Source: Aedoeadaptatus urinae (GTDB lineage Bacteria; Bacillota; Clostridia; Tissierellales; Peptoniphilaceae). From it: a stretch of 64,000 bases of DNA. Location of the stretch: assembly GCF_900155585.1 (NCBI RefSeq), contig NZ_LT707418.1:372001-436000 (forward strand), in the 5' to 3' direction. Position numbers and translations under genes: made by a program. Below, one piece after another: positions 27,182 to 38,337 of the stretch. The notes under the pieces were generated by a model. It did no database searches and was not told the DNA's origin. It saw only the letters and a list, made by a program, of their open reading frames with translations. The number at the start of each line of letters is the position of its first letter. Position 1 is the stretch's first letter.

Positions 27182-27520
27182 TCAACCCGGTGGCCATTGC
27201 AAACTGCGGCCGCCTAAGACGTGGAAGTGCATGTGTTTTACCGATTGGCCGCCGTCTTCGCCGATATTATTGACGACGCGGTAGCCGTCCTTCAGGCCTT
27301 GCTCCTTAGCCAGGTCGCGAATTTTTTTGAAGACGTAACCGATTAATTCGCCGTCTTCATCGTCCACGGTGTCCAGTGAGTCGATGTGTTTTTTCGGAAT
27401 CACCAAAAAGTGAACCGGGGCTTGGGGATCGATGTCTTTAAAGACATAGATCTTGTCATCTTCGTACAAACATTGGGAAGGAATTTCGCCTTCGATGATC
27501 TTACAGAACAGACAATCCAT
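27182..27520 (-). CDS. HIT-family nucleotide hydrolase
   Basis: A 112-residue HIT protein (HinT/Hit-like), which hydrolyses nucleoside phosphoramidates or adenylylated compounds. The N-terminal CLFCKIIEGEIPS with its paired cysteines and the histidine triad HMHFHVLGG are intact. I chose the ATG seven bases after AAGGAG; it overlaps the mtaB 3' end by 20 bases. Confidence 0.93.
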   Translation of the reverse strand: MDCLFCKIIEGEIPSQCLYEDDKIYVFKDIDPQAPVHFLVIPKKHIDSLDTVDDEDGELIGYVFKKIRDLAKEQGLKDGYRVVNNIGEDGGQSVKHMHFHVLGGRSLQWPPG

Positions 27521-28823
27521 TCGCATGCTCCTTTCTGATTCGGCCGGTGATCTCACCGCCGCTTTCTCCCTCAATTGTAACATATTGCAGGGTGTTTCTC
27601 AGATCTTCTTTTCCCTCTACGGCCATGTAAATGTAGTTCGGCGTATAGCCGTAGTTCTTGCCGTCTTTCTTCTCTTCGAAAAGCACGGGATAGGTCTTGC
27701 CGATTCTCTCCTTCACGAAATCCGATGCCAGCTTGTCCCCGAGGGCGATCATGCGTGCGGCCCGCTCTTTTTTTACGGGACCGGGAATTTGATCCGTCCT
27801 CTTAGCAGCAGGCGTATTTTTCCTCATACTGTAGGGAAAGACGTGGAGCCGCGAAAAGCCCATCTCCTCGACGAAGTCCAGGCTCTCTTGAAAATCCTCT
27901 TCCCCTTCTCCAGGAAAGCCCACGATGACGTCGGTGGTCAGTCCCACATCGGGAAAGACGCGCCGAATGCGCCGCACCGTGTCACGATACTCCTCGGGGC
28001 TGTAGTTGCGGTTCATCTCCCGCAAGGTTTTTTCAGCGCCGCTTTGAAGAGACAAATGGAAATGGGGCATAAAGCTTTTCAGCTTCGCCACCCGATCTAA
28101 AAAATCGTCGGTAATGGTCATGGGCTCGATGGAGGAGAGGCGAATCCGCTCGATCCCTTCCACCCGGTCCATGGCTTCGATGAGATCGATGAGGGACACA
28201 TCCTCCGACAGATCTTTTCCGTAGCTGCCCACGTGAATCCCCGTCAAGACGATTTCTTTAAAGCCGCTTTCGGCGAGGCGCTTCGCCTCCTCTGTGGCAT
28301 CGGCCATGTCCCGGGAGCGGATAAAGCCCCGGGCGTAGGGAATGATGCAGTAGGAGCAGTATTGATTGCAGCCGTCCTGCACCTTCATGTAGGCACGGGT
28401 GTGGTCTTCGATTTCTTTGATCTTTAAATGCTCGAAGTCCTCGCCCTGCTCGTGAGCCCTGACGTGGACGATCTGCTCCGCCCCCTGAAAGAGCGCGTCG
28501 ATATAGCCGGGAAGGGCGGCGCGATCTTTCGTGCCTAAGACCAAATCCACGCCTTCGATTTTCGCCACTTCTTCGGCGGACACCTGGGCGTAGCAGCCCA
28601 GTACCACCACTTTGCAATGAGGATTCTCCCGCTTGTGCCGACGAATAATCTGGCGGCTCTTCCTATCGCTCTCGTTGGTCACCGTGCAGGTGTTAATGAT
28701 GGCGAGATCCACGTCCATGGAATCGTCGTGGATATAGCCTTCTTTTTCGAGCATTTCCTCGACGGCTTCCGTTTCGTATTGATTGACCTTGCAGCCCAAT
28801 GTATAGGTTTTAAATCGCCCCAT
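27501..28823 (-). CDS. mtaB: tRNA t6A37 methylthiotransferase MtaB
   Basis: A 440-residue radical-SAM enzyme that converts t6A37 to ms2t6A37. N-terminal UPF0004 domain with three cysteines (TLGCKVNQYE, INTCTV, VVLGCYAQ), then the radical-SAM cluster motif CNQYCSYCIIPYARG, and a C-terminal TRAM domain. It starts inside the end of rsmE. The prmA-rsmE-mtaB run behind dnaJ is the Bacillus yqeT-yqeU-yqeV order. Confidence 0.95.
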   Translation of the reverse strand: MGRFKTYTLGCKVNQYETEAVEEMLEKEGYIHDDSMDVDLAIINTCTVTNESDRKSRQIIRRHKRENPHCKVVVLGCYAQVSAEEVAKIEGVDLVLGTKDRAALPGYIDALFQGAEQIVHVRAHEQGEDFEHLKIKEIEDHTRAYMKVQDGCNQYCSYCIIPYARGFIRSRDMADATEEAKRLAESGFKEIVLTGIHVGSYGKDLSEDVSLIDLIEAMDRVEGIERIRLSSIEPMTITDDFLDRVAKLKSFMPHFHLSLQSGAEKTLREMNRNYSPEEYRDTVRRIRRVFPDVGLTTDVIVGFPGEGEEDFQESLDFVEEMGFSRLHVFPYSMRKNTPAAKRTDQIPGPVKKERAARMIALGDKLASDFVKERIGKTYPVLFEEKKDGKNYGYTPNYIYMAVEGKEDLRNTLQYVTIEGESGGEITGRIRKEHANGLSVL

Positions 28824-29544
28824 GAACACCCCTTTCTATTTTTCGCTTCATCACATAGGATGCCACCACGCCTGCCGTCTCCGTTCGTAATATCCGCTCG
28901 CCCATGGTGACGAAGGCGGCCTTTGCTTCTTCCAGTAGATCGACTTCCCTTTCGGAAAAGCCCCCTTCCGGGCCGATGATCAGATAGATTCTCTTGGCAC
29001 TAGACAGATCCGCATCTTCGATTTCCACGGCGGCCTCCCCCTCGTAACAGACGACGAGGAGATCGTCAGGCTCCGCTCCCTCGACGAGCTCGTCCACGGT
29101 AAGAAGCTCGCCGACATCCGGCACGCGGCGCCTGTTAGATTGCTTCGCCGCCTCTTGGGCGATTTTTTCGAAGCGGGCCTTTTTGCCCTCGTACTTCTTC
29201 GAAAGATTGGAGACGGAGCGATCCATCTGCAGGGGAACGAAGCCGTCGATGCCGCATTCCGTGGCGTGCTTCAGCACGGTCTCCGTCTTTTGATTCTTCC
29301 CCACGCCCTGAGCCAAAATCAGCTGCGCCTGTTCCTCTTCCCTCGCCAGAGCCTCTTCCACCCGCACAAAGGCGCGGTTGCCGATGATCTCAAGCATGCC
29401 GCGGTAAAGACTTTCGTTCCAAGCGATTTGGATTTCGTCGCCCTCCTTTGCCCTGAGCACGCGGAGCAGGTGGTCGCTGTCCTCGGCCTTTAATGCCGCG
29501 AGCTCGCCGACGGTAGGCAAGTCCTCTACAAAAAAATGCCTCAT
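28810..29544 (-). CDS. rsmE: 16S rRNA (uracil1498-N3)-methyltransferase
   Basis: A 244-residue SPOUT-class methyltransferase. The PUA-like N-terminus (DHLLRVLRAKEGDEIQI) is followed by the trefoil-knot domain with YLIIGPEGGFSEREV and GERILRTETAGVVA, the SAM-binding signatures. It overlaps prmA by four bases (ATGA). Confidence 0.95.
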   Translation of the reverse strand: MRHFFVEDLPTVGELAALKAEDSDHLLRVLRAKEGDEIQIAWNESLYRGMLEIIGNRAFVRVEEALAREEEQAQLILAQGVGKNQKTETVLKHATECGIDGFVPLQMDRSVSNLSKKYEGKKARFEKIAQEAAKQSNRRRVPDVGELLTVDELVEGAEPDDLLVVCYEGEAAVEIEDADLSSAKRIYLIIGPEGGFSEREVDLLEEAKAAFVTMGERILRTETAGVVASYVMKRKIERGVHGAI

Positions 29545-30455
29545 GCCGATCGCCTCGCCGCAATGGCCGACCAGTCGCCGTCGGTTTCGCTTTCGAGAAT
29601 AACAAAGCCTTCCTTTGCCAAGGCGGCTTTTACATCCTCCAGCTTTTCTTTTAAAATTCCCGATGCGATGTAAATGCCCCCGGGCTTCACGTGAGAATAC
29701 ACGTCACTTGCCATACCGATAATCACTTCGGCGAAGATATTGCTCACCACCACGTCGGCTTCTTCCTTCACCACCTGAAAGAGATCGCCGAGGCGCACGT
29801 CGATCTTATCCTCCATTTGATTTTTCGCCGCGTTGTTCTTTGTGGCTTCGATACACTGGGGATCCAGATCCCCGGCGATGACTCTCCCGGCCCCCGAGGC
29901 CACGGCCACCAGGGACAAAATGCCGCTGCCGCAGCCGATGTCGATGACCGAATCCCCGAGCTTCACGTAGTGGCGCAAATAGCGAGAGCAGAGAAAGCTG
30001 GTGGCGTGATTGCCGCTGCCGAAGGCCATGCCGGGATCCAGTTGCAGAATTTTTTCGCCCTCCCGAGCATCGTAATCTTCCCAGCTCGGCACGATGGAAA
30101 GCCCCTCGTCGATGGCAATGGGATGGAAGTAGCGCTTCCAGTCGTTGGCCCAATCCTGATCGGCCACGGCTTCCGTTTCCGCCGAAAAGCCCAGGTCGCG
30201 AGCCGCCTTTAACAATTCGTCCATTTCATCTAATTGGGAGGCATCGAAATAAGCCTTTAATTCAAATACATCCGACGGAACCTGAAGCAAATCCTCGTCG
30301 ATGCAGTCCCAAATAAAGGCGCCTTCTTTTAAATTGTCGATGGCTTCCGGAGAAATCACTTCGTAGCTGTCCACGCCCATGGACTGAAAGAGGGTCTCCC
30401 CTTCATCTTGCCGCGCCCGTTCCCCGGTGAGTTTCAGCATGTGGTATTGTATCAT
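29541..30455 (-). CDS. prmA: Ribosomal protein L11 methyltransferase
   Basis: A 304-residue enzyme that methylates L11. SAM-binding motif I SVIDIGCGSGILSLVA, preceded by DPGMAFGSGNHATSFLC, and the catalytic-site motif VVSNIFAEVI. The ATG overlaps the dnaJ stop (ATGA), so it is coupled to dnaJ. Confidence 0.95.
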   Translation of the reverse strand: MIQYHMLKLTGERARQDEGETLFQSMGVDSYEVISPEAIDNLKEGAFIWDCIDEDLLQVPSDVFELKAYFDASQLDEMDELLKAARDLGFSAETEAVADQDWANDWKRYFHPIAIDEGLSIVPSWEDYDAREGEKILQLDPGMAFGSGNHATSFLCSRYLRHYVKLGDSVIDIGCGSGILSLVAVASGAGRVIAGDLDPQCIEATKNNAAKNQMEDKIDVRLGDLFQVVKEEADVVVSNIFAEVIIGMASDVYSHVKPGGIYIASGILKEKLEDVKAALAKEGFVILESETDGDWSAIAARRSA

Positions 30456-31582
30456 TCAAAAAAGTCCTTTAGTTTTTGTAAAAATCCCTTTTCCTGCTCG
30501 GTCTTTTTGTTTCCTACTTCGCTGCGCAGCTGTTCCAAAAGCTCCCGCTCCTCGTCGGATACTTTCGTCGGCACGAGAATTTTCACCATAAAGATCAAAT
30601 CCCCGGCGCCCTTTCGACGAAGGAAGGGCACCCCTTCCCCTTTGATGCGGAAGTTTTCGCCGCTTTGCGTGCCGGCGGGAATGTCGTAATCGACGATTTC
30701 CTTCAACGTAGGAACCTTAATGGTGCCGCCTAAGACGGCGTCTTCGTAGCGAATGGGAATCTCTACGTATAAATTATTGCCGCGGCGGGTAAAGATCTCG
30801 TCCTCTTCCACGTGGAGATAGACGTACACCGTGCCCGCTTGGCCGCCGTTGTCACCGGCGTGGCCTTCCCCAGCCATGGTCATGACGCTTTGATCGTCGA
30901 CGCCGGCGGGAATGCGCAAATGAAGGGTTCTGCTTACCGTCTCCTTGCCGCTGCCCTTGCAGTGCTTGCAGGGCTCTTCGATGACGGTCCCCGTACCGCC
31001 GCAGGTGTTACAGGGCACCACGCGCATAAAGCGGCCGAAGGCCGACGAGGTGGATTGGCGCACCTGGCCGCTGCCGCCGCAGGTTTCGCAAGTGTGGACC
31101 TTGCTCTCGTCCTCGGCGCCGGTGCCGTGGCAATGGGAGCAGTTTTCCGTACGGCGAATCTGAATATCTTTTTCCGTGCCGAACACCGCTTCTTTAAAGG
31201 TTAAATTGATATCGTAGCGAATGTGGGCGCCGTCTCTGGGCGCCTTGGCTTGATTGCCGCCGGAAAAATTCGCGCCGAAGCCCCCGCCGAACATGTCGAA
31301 TAGGTCGCCGAAAATATCGCCGAAGCCGCCGCTGAATCCCCCGCCGCCGGAGGCGTAGTCGTTCTTAATGCCTTCTTCGCCGTAGACGTCGTAGGTGCGC
31401 CGCTTCGTTTCGTCGCTTAAGACTTCGTAGGCCAGGTTTACTTCCTTAAATTTATGTTCCGCCTCGTCGTCCCCCGGGTGCAGGTCCGGGTGGTACTGCT
31501 TCGCCTTTTTGCGATAGGCTTTTTTTATCTCCGCCGAGGTGGCGGTACGCTCGATCTCTAAAATCTCATAAAAATCTCTCAT
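30452..31582 (-). CDS. dnaJ: Chaperone protein DnaJ
   Basis: A 376-residue Hsp40 co-chaperone of DnaK. J domain with HPD (in YHPDLHPGDDEAEH), Gly/Phe-rich linker, four CxxCxGxG zinc repeats (first CSHCHGTG, last CKHCKGSG), then the C-terminal substrate-binding domain. I chose MRDFYEILEI as the start: the promoter predicted just upstream puts the earliest in-frame TTG within a few bases of the transcript start, leaving no room for a ribosome site. Confidence 0.95.
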   Translation of the reverse strand: MRDFYEILEIERTATSAEIKKAYRKKAKQYHPDLHPGDDEAEHKFKEVNLAYEVLSDETKRRTYDVYGEEGIKNDYASGGGGFSGGFGDIFGDLFDMFGGGFGANFSGGNQAKAPRDGAHIRYDINLTFKEAVFGTEKDIQIRRTENCSHCHGTGAEDESKVHTCETCGGSGQVRQSTSSAFGRFMRVVPCNTCGGTGTVIEEPCKHCKGSGKETVSRTLHLRIPAGVDDQSVMTMAGEGHAGDNGGQAGTVYVYLHVEEDEIFTRRGNNLYVEIPIRYEDAVLGGTIKVPTLKEIVDYDIPAGTQSGENFRIKGEGVPFLRRKGAGDLIFMVKILVPTKVSDEERELLEQLRSEVGNKKTEQEKGFLQKLKDFFE

Positions 31583-31617
31583 AGATACCATCTCTTTCTC
31601 TTCGCTCAAATAGTGAT

Positions 31618-31646
31618 ATCATACCCTATCCGCGGCGACTTTAAAA
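31618..31646 (-). promoter_or_regulatory. Candidate separate promoter of dnaJ
   Basis: TTTTAA, 17 bp, TATGAT on the minus strand between the dnaK terminator and dnaJ. It would drive dnaJ-prmA-rsmE-mtaB-hit independently of CIRCE. The -35 is weak. Confidence 0.45.
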
Positions 31647-31657
31647 GATTCTAAAAC

Positions 31658-31685
31658 AAAAAAAGAGCACCGAAGTGCCCTTTTT
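31658..31685 (-). terminator. Terminator after dnaK
   Basis: AAAAAGGGCAC, a TTCG tetraloop and GTGCTCTTTTTTT on the minus strand. A stable hairpin with a T-run between dnaK and dnaJ, so most heat-shock transcripts should stop after dnaK. Confidence 0.9.
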
Positions 31686-31695
31686 GCCCAATTGA

Positions 31696-33525
<1,830 letters not shown>

Positions 33526-33564
33526 TTTGTTTCCTCCTAAAATGTACGTTTTTTTTAATCTATA

Positions 33565-34113
33565 TTATTTTGAGACCTTGACCATACTCGGTCGGATGAC
33601 GCGGTCTTTAATCTTGTAGCCCTTTTGCAGGACGTCGATGACCACGCCGGATTCCACGCCTTCTTTTTCTTCAGTCATGACGGCGTGATGTAAATTGGGA
33701 TCGAAGGGCGCATTCAGCGCGTCGATCTCTACGATGTCGTTTTTCGCCAACTCCCCTCGGAACTGATCGGCGATCATTTTCATGCCTTCGTAAAACTTTT
33801 CGTCCTTCACTTCGTCAGTAGCCAGGGCGCGCTCGAAATTGTCCAGCACCGGCAGAATGTCCAGGGCCAGCTTTTCCATGCCCAAGAGATGCATCTGCTG
33901 CTTTTCTTCGCCGCTACGTCTGCGGAAATTGCTGTAATCCGCCTGCAGACGCAGGTAGCGATCTTCGAGTTCCGCCAAGCGTTCATCCGTTTCCGGCGTC
34001 GCTTCGCCGACGTCGGCCTTTGCCGCTTCATCGGTCTCAACGGTTTGTTCCATTTCTTCATTTTCTTCCCGAGGATCCATATCCTTCGGTTCTTTGTTAT
34101 TTTTTACTACCAC
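33565..34113 (-). CDS. grpE: Nucleotide exchange factor GrpE
   Basis: A 182-residue DnaK exchange factor. An acidic disordered N-terminus precedes the long helix (RYLRLQADYSNFRRRSGEEK) and the C-terminal beta domain with HHAVMTEEKEGVESGVVIDVLQKGY and DRVIRPSMVKVS. GTG start after GAGGTG. It lies between hrcA and dnaK in the HrcA regulon. Confidence 0.95.
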   Translation of the reverse strand: MVVKNNKEPKDMDPREENEEMEQTVETDEAAKADVGEATPETDERLAELEDRYLRLQADYSNFRRRSGEEKQQMHLLGMEKLALDILPVLDNFERALATDEVKDEKFYEGMKMIADQFRGELAKNDIVEIDALNAPFDPNLHHAVMTEEKEGVESGVVIDVLQKGYKIKDRVIRPSMVKVSK

Positions 34114-34121
34114 TTCTCACC

Positions 34122-35144
34122 TCAACGTTCCTTCCCAAGTCTTTTCGACAGTGCATCGGTAAATGCCATAAGAGAATTTGCCGACTTTCTATAATTCATC
34201 CGCACCGGTCCGATCAATGCGATTCCGCCTCGATCGGTGCCGTTGATCGGATAGATCCGACTGATTAAGCTGTTGTTCTTCATGCTCTTCTCTTTGTTTT
34301 CCGAGCCGATGCGAAACCGTATGGCTTCGTCTGTGGCCATGGGATGAAAGAGCCGCAAAAGATTCGCCTTGTCCCGCACGTAATCCATCATGGATTTCAT
34401 GCGATGGGGATCTTGAAATTCCTCGTAGCGAAGCAGATGGCCCACGCCGCTGATGACCACGTCCACCTCTTCCACCGCGTGAATGACGGAGGATAGGATC
34501 TCCGTGATTTGCAGCACGAAGATTTCGTAGCGAACCAGCTCGCCTGAGAGGACGAACTTCACGCCGTCGATGGCATCGAAGGGCGTGCCTACGAAGGCAT
34601 CGGACAGGACGCCTGAAACGTAGCTCAGCTCCTCCTCGTCCACGCCGAAGCCCAGGTCGATCATGCGCTTGACGACGACACCGCGGTCGCCGACGATTAA
34701 AAGCATGACCATATGGTCGTTTACGGGAACGAGATCCAGATACTTAAGTCTCCGGTCGCTCTTTCTCGGCATCATCATCAATGCCAAGTTCTCCGTGTAA
34801 TCGGCCAGAGCTTCCACGGCGGTGGAATAAAAATCCCTCGTGCCGTAAAGCTCCATGGGCATGGCGTTTTCGAAATAGTCCACGAGAGAATTCGGGTAGT
34901 CGATCTCGGGAATCAATTCGTCAACATAAAATCGATAAGCGCCCTCGGACGGAATGCGCCCGGCGGAAGTGTGTGGCTTTTCCAAAAAGCCCAGCGCTTC
35001 CAAATCGCTCATCTCGTTCCGTATCGTCGCCGATGACACGGCGAGGGACGGAGATTTCGAAATGGTGCGACTGCCTACGGGCACGGGAGAGGCGATGTAG
35101 GACTCGATAATCAGATTTAAAATTTCTATTTTTCTCTTGTCCAA
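34122..35144 (-). CDS. hrcA: Heat-inducible transcription repressor HrcA
   Basis: A 340-residue repressor that binds CIRCE operators and is kept active by GroEL. Winged-helix domain at the N-terminus (SRTISKSPSLAVSSATIRNEMSDLEALGFL), then the GAF-like effector domain, ending with GPVRMNYRKSANSLMAFTDAL. TTG start after GGGAGG. Two CIRCE sites lie directly upstream, so it represses itself and the operon. Confidence 0.96.
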   Translation of the reverse strand: MDKRKIEILNLIIESYIASPVPVGSRTISKSPSLAVSSATIRNEMSDLEALGFLEKPHTSAGRIPSEGAYRFYVDELIPEIDYPNSLVDYFENAMPMELYGTRDFYSTAVEALADYTENLALMMMPRKSDRRLKYLDLVPVNDHMVMLLIVGDRGVVVKRMIDLGFGVDEEELSYVSGVLSDAFVGTPFDAIDGVKFVLSGELVRYEIFVLQITEILSSVIHAVEEVDVVISGVGHLLRYEEFQDPHRMKSMMDYVRDKANLLRLFHPMATDEAIRFRIGSENKEKSMKNNSLISRIYPINGTDRGGIALIGPVRMNYRKSANSLMAFTDALSKRLGKER

Positions 35145-35163
35145 CGGATACCTCCCTTCCGCA

Positions 35164-35190
35164 TTAGCACTTGTTTGATTCGAGTGCTAA
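35164..35190 (-). promoter_or_regulatory. CIRCE operator 1 (HrcA site)
   Basis: Inverted repeat TTAGCACTT, 9 bp, GAGTGCTAA; only one base of the left arm differs from consensus. It lies just downstream of the predicted transcript start, in the hrcA leader. Confidence 0.95.
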
Positions 35191-35204
35191 TCGCTTATGG
35201 TTTA

Positions 35205-35232
35205 AGTATACCACGGTTTTAGCACTTGTCAA
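35205..35232 (-). promoter_or_regulatory. Promoter of hrcA-grpE-dnaK
   Basis: Perfect TTGACA, 16 bp, TATACT on the minus strand. The -35 hexamer lies within CIRCE operator 2 and the start point falls just before CIRCE operator 1, so HrcA bound at either site would block polymerase. Confidence 0.85.
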
Positions 35233-35245
35233 GTGCGATTGCTAA
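35219..35245 (-). promoter_or_regulatory. CIRCE operator 2 (HrcA site)
   Basis: TTAGCACTT, 9 bp, GATTGCTAA. The right arm has one further mismatch compared with operator 1. It contains the -35 box of the promoter. Confidence 0.85.
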
Positions 35246-35280
35246 AAATAAAAAAAGATTCCCCTTTTGAAGAATCTTTT
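35246..35280 (-). terminator. Terminator after hemW
   Basis: AAAAGATTC / GAATCTTTT stem with a 10-base loop and a long A-run that reads as T on the minus strand, separating hemW from the hrcA promoter. Confidence 0.82.
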
Positions 35281-35335
35281 CGTGACAAAGCAAGGGGCTA
35301 TTTAATTTTCATGGCCGATTTCTTTTTGCCCTTTT

Positions 35336-36466
35336 TTACAGTCGAAAGAAATCCAATTCCACCTGATTTGCGAGATCTCTTCCTCTATTAGTCAACACCA
35401 GGCGATCGTCGATGACGGCAAGCAGGCCGCTCTTAATATTTTTTTCCATGGCCTCCCTGTGTACGGCTTCAAAGCTTTCCCCGGAAGGCAGAGGCGCCTT
35501 TAAGGAAATCCCTTCGTTGAGGCGAAGGCCCAGCATGGTGTACTCGTTGTCTCTATCTATATCCGAGAGGTGCTCCTCCTCGCCCATAGGCGCGCGGCCT
35601 TGAGCCAAGGCGTCTTTATAGGCGGAGAGGCTCTCAATGTTTTTCACCCGCCGCCCGTCCATGTGACCGCTGGCGCCGGGGCCAAGGCCGATGTACTCGC
35701 CTAAGCGCCAGTAATTTAAATTGTGGGCGCATTTGTGGCCGCCTTTTTCGAAATTAGAAATTTCGTATTGCTTATAACCCATGGCGGCGAGGCCCCTCTC
35801 GTAGGCGTGGACGTGGATGCGATCCAAGTCCTCCCTCTCTTCCATGCTTTTTCCGTAGCGGCGATCAAAGGCCGTGCCCGGCGCCACGATTAAGCTGTAA
35901 AGGCTCACGTGCTCGGGATTCAGCTTTTCGATCATGGCGAGGCTCGCCTCCACATCTTCCATGCTCTCTTCCGGCACCGACGAAATAAAATCCAGATTGA
36001 TGTTTTTCGCCCCGCCCTCACGCAAATGAATGAAGGCGGCCTCGGCGGTCTTTACGTCGTGAATGCGGCCCATGATTTTCAACAGCTTGTCCGACGCACT
36101 TTGCACGCCCATACTGAAGCGATTGAAGCCGGCGTCGATTAAGTCTGCCACGTCGAGGCGAAGGACGCTTTCGGGATTGCCCTCCATGGTAATCTCCTTC
36201 ACCTCCCCTAAATAGGGGCGCAGCTTTTCCATGATGCGCAGGAGGCGATCCGTGCCCAAGAGCGAGGGGGTGCCGCCGCCGAAAAAGACCGTGCTCACTT
36301 TTCTGGCGGACAAAATATCTTCGTACAGATCGATTTCTTTTGAGAGACTTTCCACATAGTCGTCGAAATCCCCGTCGCCCTTCTTCGCCAGGGAATAAAA
36401 ATCGCAGTAGTCGCACTTTTTTTCGCAAAAGGGCACGTGGATGTAAATGCCCATTGGCTTTTTCAT
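35336..36466 (-). CDS. hemW: Radical SAM heme chaperone HemW-like protein
   Basis: A 376-residue protein of the HemW/HemN-like family. IYIHVPFCEKKCDYCDFYS carries the CxxxCxxC cluster ligands with the extra cysteine; FFGGGTPSLL and NPES follow. It lacks the N-terminal extension of true coproporphyrinogen dehydrogenase HemN, so heme insertion (HemW) is more likely. I chose the ATG seven bases after GGAGG; the much longer open frame runs back through the lepA terminator. lepA-hemW-hrcA is the Bacillus order. Confidence 0.93.
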   Translation of the reverse strand: MKKPMGIYIHVPFCEKKCDYCDFYSLAKKGDGDFDDYVESLSKEIDLYEDILSARKVSTVFFGGGTPSLLGTDRLLRIMEKLRPYLGEVKEITMEGNPESVLRLDVADLIDAGFNRFSMGVQSASDKLLKIMGRIHDVKTAEAAFIHLREGGAKNINLDFISSVPEESMEDVEASLAMIEKLNPEHVSLYSLIVAPGTAFDRRYGKSMEEREDLDRIHVHAYERGLAAMGYKQYEISNFEKGGHKCAHNLNYWRLGEYIGLGPGASGHMDGRRVKNIESLSAYKDALAQGRAPMGEEEHLSDIDRDNEYTMLGLRLNEGISLKAPLPSGESFEAVHREAMEKNIKSGLLAVIDDRLVLTNRGRDLANQVELDFFRL

Positions 36467-36475
36467 AGAACCTCC

Positions 36476-36502
36476 GAAAAAAACGGACCCCTTTAGGTCC
36501 GT
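36476..36502 (-). terminator. Terminator between lepA and hemW
   Basis: ACGGACC / GGTCCGT stem followed by seven T residues on the minus strand, ending right at the hemW ribosome site. hemW therefore depends on read-through or an unseen promoter. Confidence 0.85.
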
Positions 36503-36507
36503 CTTCC

Positions 36508-38316
36508 TTATTTGTCTTCGTCGTATTTGAGTACGGCAAGGAATGCTTCTTGAGGCACTTCCACATTGCCGATGGAGCGCATGCGCTTCTTGCCCTCTTT
36601 TTGTTTTTCCAAGAGCTTCCGCTTCCTGGAAATATCGCCGCCGTAGCACTTTGCCAGGACGTCCTTCCTGACGGCGCGAATGGTTTCTCTGGCGATGATT
36701 TTCGAGCCGATGGCCGCCTGAATGGGCACGGCAAATTGATGGCGAGGGATGACGCCGGTGAGGCGCTCGCAAATCTTTCTGCCCCGCTCGTAGGCCTTAT
36801 CCTTGTGCACGATAAGGGAGAAGGCGTCCACCAGCTCCCCGTTAATGAGGATGTCCATCTTCACGAGATCGCCGGGCTCGTAGCCGATGAGCTCGTAGTC
36901 GTAGGACGCGTAGCCGCGGGTCTTGCTCTTTAATGCGTCAAAGAAATCGTAGATGACTTCGTTTAAAGGCAGCTCGTAGGTAATCATGACCCGGGTCTCT
37001 TCCAGATAGTCCATGCTGATGTAGCGGCCCCGTCGATCCTGGCAAAGCTCCATAATGGTGCCCACGTAGTCGGTGGGCGACATGATTTCCGCCCGCACGA
37101 AGGGCTCTTCCATAGATTCGATGGAGGTGGGGTCGGGAAGGTTCGACGGGTTTTGAATTTCCTCCGTCTCACCGTCCACGGTATGCACGCGGTAAATAAC
37201 CGACGGCGCCGTGGTAATGATGTCCAGATCGAATTCCCGCTCCAGCCGCTCTTGAATAATTTCCATGTGCAAGAGACCTAGGAAGCCGCAGCGGAAGCCG
37301 AAGCCCAGAGCCACGGAGGTTTCCGCATCGAATACCAGGGCCGCGTCGTTGACCTGCAGCTTTTCCAGAGCGTCCCGCACGTCGGTGTAGGATTCCCCTT
37401 CGGCGGGATAGATGCCGGAATAGACCATGGGCACGACTTTTTTGTAGCCGGGCAGGGCTTCCTTCGGCGGATTTTTCGGATCGTAGATCGTGTCGCCGAC
37501 TCGGGCCTCTTTGACGTTTTTAATGCTCGCCGTAATGTAGCCGACGTCGCCGGCGGAAAGCTCTTTAAGAGGGATGCTGCCGTTGGCATTGACGCCTACC
37601 TCCACCACTTCAAATTCCTTGCCCGTGGCCCACATTTTAATGCGGTCGCCGGCTTTGACCTTGCCGTCAAAAATGCGTACATAGCAGACCACGCCTCGGT
37701 AGCTGTCGTAGATGGAGTCGAAGATCAGCGCCTTTAAGGGGCCCTTCGCGTCGCCGGAAGGTGCCGGCACCTGATCGATAATGGCGTTTAGGACATCGTC
37801 GATGCCTACGCCGTTTTTCGCGCTGATCAGGGGGGCGTCCTCCGTGTCCAGGGCGATAATGTCTTCGATTTCTTTTTTAACTTCGTCCACGCGCGCCGAG
37901 GGCAGATCGATTTTATTGATCACCGGCACCAGCTCCAGGTCCTGATCCAGCGCTAAGTACACATTGGCCAGGGTCTGTGCCTCCACCCCCTGGGTGCAGT
38001 CCACCACCAAAAGGGCCCCTTCACAGGCCGCTAAAGAGCGGGAGACCTCGTAGTTAAAGTCCACGTGACCGGGGGTGTCGATAAGATTTAAAATATACTC
38101 CTCGCCGTCACGTTCGTGTACGAGGCGCACGGCCTTGAGCTTAATGGTAATGCCACGCTCTTTTTCCAGAGCCATGGAGTCCAATACCTGGGCGTCCATT
38201 TCCCGCTCCGTAAGCATGCCCGTCTTTTCTATGAGCCGGTCGGCCAATGTACTCTTGCCGTGATCGATATGGGCGATAATGGAGAAATTGCGAATATTTT
38301 TTTGACGATCGGTCAT
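36508..38316 (-). CDS. lepA: Elongation factor 4 (LepA)
   Basis: A 602-residue ribosomal GTPase that back-translocates or rescues stalled ribosomes. G1 [17 protein letters not shown]3 DTPGHVDF, G4 NKIDLPSA; the EF4-specific C-terminal domain ends with [14 protein letters not shown]. It follows lepB by 21 bases. Confidence 0.98.
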   Translation of the reverse strand: MTDRQKNIRNFSIIAHIDHGKSTLADRLIEKTGMLTEREMDAQVLDSMALEKERGITIKLKAVRLVHERDGEEYILNLIDTPGHVDFNYEVSRSLAACEGALLVVDCTQGVEAQTLANVYLALDQDLELVPVINKIDLPSARVDEVKKEIEDIIALDTEDAPLISAKNGVGIDDVLNAIIDQVPAPSGDAKGPLKALIFDSIYDSYRGVVCYVRIFDGKVKAGDRIKMWATGKEFEVVEVGVNANGSIPLKELSAGDVGYITASIKNVKEARVGDTIYDPKNPPKEALPGYKKVVPMVYSGIYPAEGESYTDVRDALEKLQVNDAALVFDAETSVALGFGFRCGFLGLLHMEIIQERLEREFDLDIITTAPSVIYRVHTVDGETEEIQNPSNLPDPTSIESMEEPFVRAEIMSPTDYVGTIMELCQDRRGRYISMDYLEETRVMITYELPLNEVIYDFFDALKSKTRGYASYDYELIGYEPGDLVKMDILINGELVDAFSLIVHKDKAYERGRKICERLTGVIPRHQFAVPIQAAIGSKIIARETIRAVRKDVLAKCYGGDISRKRKLLEKQKEGKKRMRSIGNVEVPQEAFLAVLKYDEDK

Positions 38317-38337
38317 AGGTCCTCCTTTATACGTCCA

